From contig DAOVLV010000041.1 of assembly GCA_030631085.1 (NCBI GenBank), positions 1 through 9,735 of the forward strand: a DNA stretch of 9,735 nt, in the 5' to 3' direction. This DNA is from Planctomycetales bacterium (GTDB lineage: Bacteria; Planctomycetota; Phycisphaerae; SM23-33). This document shows positions 6,618-9,735 of the stretch, in pieces (the first letter of the stretch is position 1; every line of letters begins with the position of its first letter). The notes under the pieces were generated by a model. That model searched no databases, was not told where the DNA came from, and worked only from the letters and a program-made list of their open reading frames with translations. The translations under genes were made by a program, and so were the position numbers.

Positions 6618-7859
6618 TCAGCCTTTCTGAACGTCTATCCAAGGGGGGCACAAAGGAGGTTCCTCTTGCTCTAGCTCATTGGCGAGTTGTGTTGCCCATT
6701 CCAGAAAAATCTTCTTTGGGTTCCAGTGCTCATCAAGCAGGATTGCGTCCAAAATGACTTCTCGGTCTTGGAGTATTGGTGCATCGAAATTATCATATCT
6801 GTCATCACGCACAATGCGAGTGTTCTGAACGTCTATGAGGCCAGCCTGTACAAGAGCGACTTTGCCAATACTAAACCGATCTTGGATGTCTGCGAGCAAG
6901 TGCAGGCCGCTGAGAATCGGCTCGTAAATCCACAACACGGCGACTTCACGTTCCACTTTTGGGTGTGTGTTCCCAAGACGTTCACTTCCATTACCCACCG
7001 GTAATTGAGTGCCAAAGACAACGACCCCATCACGCCTGATTTCAAGGATAGATGAGTTCTTGTATTTTCGAGTCATAAGACCTCTTATCGAAGGTGCTAA
7101 CGCATCCGCAAAAGTAAAGGGCGTGTGGCACCCCCGACTCCTCCTGTCACCGTGTTTGATGAAATAGGATGATTTCTTCAGGATGTCTCGCATCCCGCGC
7201 ACATGTACCGGGACATGGTCTCTTGCACGTCCTATTGGCACACCTGCGAACCACACCATCGGTCGAATTTCGCTTCGCTGTAACTGTGAACGAATCTTCT
7301 CCAATTCGTCCGAGGCTGAATCCCGAACCTTAGCGAATTGACCAAACTTGTACTCAATTTCATCTGTTGTCATAAAACGATTGTCCGTTCCCCGTCGTAT
7401 ACGGAATTGGTTGCATTGATTATGAGTGATCATACTCAGACAGTAAGTGTTTGCCGGCACCTCGACGATGAGCACGGACAGGTCGTCCTCGTATAATATT
7501 ACGCGATATTCCAACGACCCGGGCCGCACATCAAGGTGGGTATTCACCAGGTCTTTAATGGTCTGTTTGAGCCGCTCGACGTCTTCGACTCCCTCGATTT
7601 TCTCGGCAAAAGGTGGGGCTCCCGGTTTGCCGGACTGCCTGACGCCAATGAGCAATGCGCCACCCGCGCCATTCGCCATTGCAGACACATCGACCAGGAT
7701 GTCCCGTCGAGCCTTTTCTTTTTCCTTCTTGTCCTCCGACAGAACTTTGCAGTCGGCCTTGAAATCCAGCCGGGCTGTTTCTACGGCAGGCGGGTCTGCA
7801 ATAAGATCTCCCAAATCTTCCTTGGTCCAATCCGCAAATGGCTTGCTGGGTAATGGCAT
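6618..7859 (-). CDS. AlbA_2 (Schlafen-type) domain protein with unknown C-terminal half
   Basis: The 413-residue product carries an N-terminal AlbA_2 domain (about 22-172): E27-x3-LDFK (31-34), VSAMANGAGGALLIGV (58-73), a conserved 'E-V-P-A-N' strand (133-137) and FRIRRGTDNRFMTTDEI (152-168). The domain is found in putative DNA/RNA-binding regulators and in Schlafen-related proteins, often fused to HATPase or winged-helix domains. Neither is evident here; residues about 185-413 are mixed alpha/beta that I do not recognise. No signal peptide or membrane segment, so cytoplasmic. AAGG lies about 9 nt before the ATG, a weak ribosome site. It stands alone, 120 bp upstream of the oxidoreductase operon, and its probable leader contains two GC hairpins. 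Candidate roles are transcription regulation, RNA processing or defence; none is shown by the sequence. Confidence 0.85.
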   Translation of the reverse strand: MPLPSKPFADWTKEDLGDLIADPPAVETARLDFKADCKVLSEDKKEKEKARRDILVDVSAMANGAGGALLIGVRQSGKPGAPPFAEKIEGVEDVERLKQTIKDLVNTHLDVRPGSLEYRVILYEDDLSVLIVEVPANTYCLSMITHNQCNQFRIRRGTDNRFMTTDEIEYKFGQFAKVRDSASDELEKIRSQLQRSEIRPMVWFAGVPIGRARDHVPVHVRGMRDILKKSSYFIKHGDRRSRGCHTPFTFADALAPSIRGLMTRKYKNSSILEIRRDGVVVFGTQLPVGNGSERLGNTHPKVEREVAVLWIYEPILSGLHLLADIQDRFSIGKVALVQAGLIDVQNTRIVRDDRYDNFDAPILQDREVILDAILLDEHWNPKKIFLEWATQLANELEQEEPPLCPPWIDVQKG

Positions 7860-7895
7860 ATTTCGGCCTTATTAATCTGTCCTGTCTGTCAAATT

Positions 7896-7951
7896 TCGTA
7901 GGGCGGGCCAACCGGCCCGCGGGGTTTCCCCGCCTGTGTTCTAATCTACGA
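7896..7951. repeat. GTAG/CTAC-bounded double hairpin upstream of the AlbA_2 gene
   Basis: A 6-bp outer stem TCGTAG (7896-7901) / CTACGA (7946-7951) encloses two GC-rich hairpins: GCGGGCC-AACC-GGCCCGC (7903-7920, 7-bp stem) and GCGGGG-TTT-CCCCGC (7919-7933, 6-bp stem); they share two bases, so both full stems cannot coexist. GTAG beside a GC palindrome is the layout of REP elements. On the minus strand the unit lies between a possible -10 and the AlbA_2 start, so it would sit in the mRNA leader. Confidence 0.6.
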
Positions 7952-7956
7952 GGTTT

Positions 7957-7962
7957 ATTATA
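7957..7962 (-). promoter_or_regulatory. Possible -10 element for the AlbA_2 gene
   Basis: TATAAT is read leftward at 7962 to 7957. Transcription would start near 7950, right at the edge of the double-hairpin unit, giving a structured leader of about 90 nt. The hexamer 17 bp upstream (TTACGG) is a poor -35. A TTGACA closer to the gene (7892 to 7887) has no properly spaced -10. Confidence 0.3.
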
Positions 7963-8030
7963 TCTACATGGTATTGCCCGTAAGGACTCTAATCAAGGTA
8001 GAACGAGCCTTTAGCATAACGACGCAGTTT

Positions 8031-8213
8031 AGCCCTGAAAGGGCTTGGGATAGTAGCCGGGGGCGAATAGCCCCCGGTATCCGACGACCAATAACTCCAG
8101 TCCCGAAGGGACGTCGGAAATCGTTTTCTCCGTCGTCCCTTCGGGACTAAATACTTTCGACCCTTTTCCGTGGGCTTACGCCCACGGCTACCATCCGTCG
8201 GCCCTTCGGGCCT
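8031..8213. repeat. Mirror-arranged array of six hairpins (BIME/REP-like element)
   Basis: Six palindromes occur in order: A 8031-8045 (6-bp stem, GAA loop), B 8057-8077 (8-bp stem), A' 8100-8112, A' 8135-8147, B 8168-8187 (8-bp stem, 4-nt loop), A 8200-8212. The right three are inverted copies of the left three, symmetrical about roughly 8123. The two A' copies extend to a 20-bp inverted repeat with one mismatch (8099-8118 / 8129-8148). Both B stems are directly preceded by GTAG (8053-8056 on plus; 8191-8188 on minus). Paired stem positions change together between copies. The array begins 8 nt after the stop of the RNase Z-like gene and could protect its mRNA 3' end or slow transcription; there is no T-run. 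The rest of the 7860-8221 gap holds nothing gene-like. Confidence 0.8.
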
Positions 8214-8221
8214 GATACCTT

Positions 8222-9085
8222 TCAGTCATCCTGAATATGTTTCCACGACATGAGGAATGTAACCCGTTCGCGGATGTTGGCTGGGAGGGTTTTTTTGAGG
8301 ATATGCCGAGCCTCCGACAGGTTCGTCCTGCGGGTTACGTGCGTCAGGATGATCCGCTCGTTATTCATCCCTTCAAGCACCTCGGCCAGATCGGTTACGT
8401 GCAAATGCTTGCCTGCGCGCGCCCGGCTGACGTGGTCGTCATCAAAAAAAGTACACTCAATCAGCAGCACCTTCGAGTCGCGGACGTGCGGGATGGCAGA
8501 GTAGTTGGCCTTGGCTGTATCGCCCAGGTAAGTTACCAGCGGCATCTCGACCCTGCGGGTGATTTCGACGCCTTTTTTCTTCAGTTCCACAAGTTCAGGC
8601 CCGTCCAGGCCTATGAATTCTTCCTTGAGTTTCTGGCGGACGTCGATAAGCGAAAATCCCAGCGAGTTTCCGATATGTCGCGTCGCGAAAGCGCGCGCAA
8701 TGAGGCCTCGGCGGATTTCGTAGTCGTCGCCGTCGCCCATGCCGACGAACTTGTGCGGCGAAGGATGCCCCTCAACGCGGGCGACCGCATCCATCAGGTT
8801 TTCCAGCGGATCGACGATTGAATGGGCCATCAGCGCGACGCCCCCGCCGATTCCCTGGAAATCACGCTGGCTGAAGTAATAGGCCAGTCCCGCGGCGTGG
8901 TCCATGTGTCCGTGGCTCAGCAGGACGTGATCGACGCGCATGGCTTCGCGCGGGCATCGGCCTATGTCGAAAACCACGTCAAGTTCCGGCACAACGATGA
9001 CAGACTCCTCACCCGCAACGCTGTAGCCGGCAAGAGTAAAGTCGTCGAAATCCATACAGCTAAGTTTGAATGCCCGTGTCTTCAT
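8222..9085 (-). CDS. RNase Z-like metallo-beta-lactamase-fold hydrolase
   Basis: The 287-residue product has the zinc-site motifs of the RNase Z branch: HGHMDH (58-63), H137 in TRHIGNSLGF, GDT with D189, HLHVTD (227-232) and THVTRR with H249. Length fits the short tRNase Z type, which cuts tRNA 3' trailers, but I cannot see the long flexible exosite arm that bacterial tRNase Z uses, and 'MDFDDFTLAGYSVAGEES' looks like a separate metal-dependent hydrolase group, so the substrate is open. Cytoplasmic; no signal peptide. I start it at the ATG at 9085. An in-frame TTG at 9124 is possible but lies inside a candidate -35. No Shine-Dalgarno is visible; the promoter placement would make the mRNA nearly leaderless. 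Confidence 0.88.
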   Translation of the reverse strand: MKTRAFKLSCMDFDDFTLAGYSVAGEESVIVVPELDVVFDIGRCPREAMRVDHVLLSHGHMDHAAGLAYYFSQRDFQGIGGGVALMAHSIVDPLENLMDAVARVEGHPSPHKFVGMGDGDDYEIRRGLIARAFATRHIGNSLGFSLIDVRQKLKEEFIGLDGPELVELKKKGVEITRRVEMPLVTYLGDTAKANYSAIPHVRDSKVLLIECTFFDDDHVSRARAGKHLHVTDLAEVLEGMNNERIILTHVTRRTNLSEARHILKKTLPANIRERVTFLMSWKHIQDD

Positions 9086-9095
9086 GGATGCGGCT

Positions 9096-9124
9096 ATCGT
9101 AAGGAACACTGTCGGGCAGGTCAA
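9096..9124 (-). promoter_or_regulatory. Candidate promoter of the RNase Z-like gene
   Basis: Minus strand: TTGACC (9124 to 9119, five of six), 17-bp spacer, TACGAT (9101 to 9096, four of six). The start would fall about 3 nt before the ATG at 9085, giving an almost leaderless transcript, which agrees with the lack of a ribosome-binding site. The -10 match is mediocre. Confidence 0.35.
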
Positions 9125-9141
9125 GCAGTGGGGAATTAATG

Positions 9142-9166
9142 AAACGCTTCGCGCAAAAAAGCGTTT
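9142..9166. repeat. Palindrome in the divergent intergenic region
   Basis: AAACGCTT (9142-9149) and AAGCGTTT (9159-9166) form a perfect 8-bp inverted repeat with a 9-nt centre, between the leftward RNase Z-like gene and the rightward gene at 9209. It could be an operator or a short hairpin. TAGAAT at 9174-9179 (plus strand) may be a -10 for the rightward gene, but no -35 is recognisable. Confidence 0.4.
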
Positions 9167-9208
9167 AAAACAGTAGAATCATCGTAGCCGCCGAAAGAAA
9201 GGACTAAC

Positions 9209-9735
9209 ATGCGGAAAATATCGGTACTGGTCGTTCTGATTGGGTTGATGCTCGCAGCCACCGTTGCCGGCGATACTGTCTATAAACGCAACGGGACAAA
9301 ACTCGTCGGCGAGGTTACCGAAAAGGACGGTAAATACATCGTCAAAATGGCCTACGGGACCGTCCACGTCGATAAGGCCGACGTCATTTACGTCGCTTAT
9401 GGTACGGGCACGACCATGCCGGCTTCAGCACCGGCTACGCCCGCCGATGATCACAGGCCGATGAATCCCAGCGTTTCGAGTGTCCGGCGTTGGAATATTA
9501 ATGAGGCGACGCTGCCCGAACCGATTGTCTTTATGCTCTCCCGCCAGATAGAGTTGCTTGGTAAGTCCGCTACCGACACGATGCGCAAGCAATCGCGGCA
9601 GTGGAAAATCGTCGCCCATGACGGTAAACGCAAACTCGGACAGGGATGGCTCACGCGGACCCAGCAGCGGCAGCGACGCACATCTTTTGAGAAACGTCTC
9701 CGCCAGGGTGACAAATTCACACAACAGGCAGAACG
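9209..9735 (+). CDS. Secreted protein of unknown function, 3' end cut by window edge
   Basis: From an ATG at 9209, preceded by AAAGAAAGGA about 5 nt upstream, 175 complete codons are open to the edge with no stop. Residues 1-21 (MRKISVLVVLIGLMLAATVAG) are a clear Sec signal peptide. Then comes a small beta-rich segment, DTVYKRNGTKLVGEVTEKDG-type (22-65), a pattern I associate with secreted planctomycete proteins, followed by a Thr/Ala/Pro linker (66-80). From about 90 the chain becomes charged and helical, rich in Arg/Gln (SRQIELLGKS, RTQQRQRRTS). The rest of the protein lies outside the window. Function unknown; an extracytoplasmic location is well supported. Transcription diverges from the RNase Z-like gene. 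Confidence 0.8.
   Translation, partial: MRKISVLVVLIGLMLAATVAGDTVYKRNGTKLVGEVTEKDGKYIVKMAYGTVHVDKADVIYVAYGTGTTMPASAPATPADDHRPMNPSVSSVRRWNINEATLPEPIVFMLSRQIELLGKSATDTMRKQSRQWKIVAHDGKRKLGQGWLTRTQQRQRRTSFEKRLRQGDKFTQQAE

Noticed and set aside
6625..6836. A 14-bp direct repeat (ttctgaacgtctat) at 6625 and 6823
   Set aside because: Both copies are coding and specify the same I-D-V-Q residues in the AlbA_2 protein; likely chance, with no other sign of a duplicated or mobile segment.
7876..7892. TTGACA -35 close to the AlbA_2 gene start
   Set aside because: No -10 hexamer at 15-19 bp; the nearest AT-rich hexamer (TAATAA) is only 12 bp away, and the position would overlap the start codon region.
8237..8821. 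A 194-codon plus-strand open frame opposite the RNase Z-like gene
   Set aside because: Antisense to a gene with all zinc motifs; translation has no family features.
9425..9724. Minus-strand open frames of about 90-100 codons at the right edge
   Set aside because: They are antisense to the rightward gene at 9209, which has a signal peptide and a good ribosome site and stays open to the edge.

Overview
The window looks like chromosomal DNA from a member of the phylum Planctomycetota, possibly close to Phycisphaerae/Sedimentisphaerales. This is inferred from gene style, not from a search: a secreted TPR protein with an embedded zinc-peptidase domain, a Gfo/Idh/MocA oxidoreductase next to a DUF4091 glycoside-hydrolase-like secreted protein, a small secreted 'xGDTVYKRNGTKLVGEV' protein, moderate GC, and intergenic spaces full of short palindromes and heptanucleotide repeats. 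No rRNA, tRNA, CRISPR array or transposase gene was seen.

Layout, left to right. Positions 1-34 hold the first codons of a leftward gene that runs off the edge, preceded by a good sigma70-type promoter (50-77). Positions 141-417 hold three arrays of a degenerate 7-bp repeat (NGTAATT) in opposing orientations; the last array supplies the stop codon of the next gene. 406-3246 (minus) is a roughly 950-residue secreted TPR / gluzincin-peptidase / TPR protein. 3402-5264 (minus) is a secreted DUF4091 protein, and 5307-6497 (minus) is a Gfo/Idh/MocA dehydrogenase; these two lie 42 bp apart with matching Shine-Dalgarno sequences and probably form an operon read from a promoter embedded in a second kind of heptamer array (6524-6551). 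6618-7859 (minus) is an AlbA_2 (Schlafen-type) domain protein with an unrecognised C-terminal half. 7860-8221 is a 362-bp gene-free stretch rich in hairpins. 8222-9085 (minus) is an RNase Z-like metallo-beta-lactamase-fold hydrolase. A divergent secreted-protein gene starts at 9209 (plus) and is cut by the right edge.

How the parts may work together. The dehydrogenase and DUF4091 protein fit saccharide processing: a periplasmic or outer-surface carbohydrate-active protein plus a cytoplasmic NAD(P)-dependent sugar dehydrogenase. The TPR peptidase, the AlbA_2 protein and the RNase Z-like protein have no evident functional link to that operon or to each other.

The most unusual signal is in 8031-8213. 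Six short hairpins are arranged as a mirror image, A-B-A'|A'-B-A, about a centre near 8123. Paired stem positions show compensatory base changes between copies, and both B hairpins are preceded by GTAG, as in REP elements served by REP-associated tyrosine transposases (RAYT). A second GTAG...CTAC-bounded pair of hairpins lies at 7896-7951 in the probable leader of the AlbA_2 gene. I read this as a BIME-like (mosaic REP) element. No clear new enzymatic system is visible in this window.
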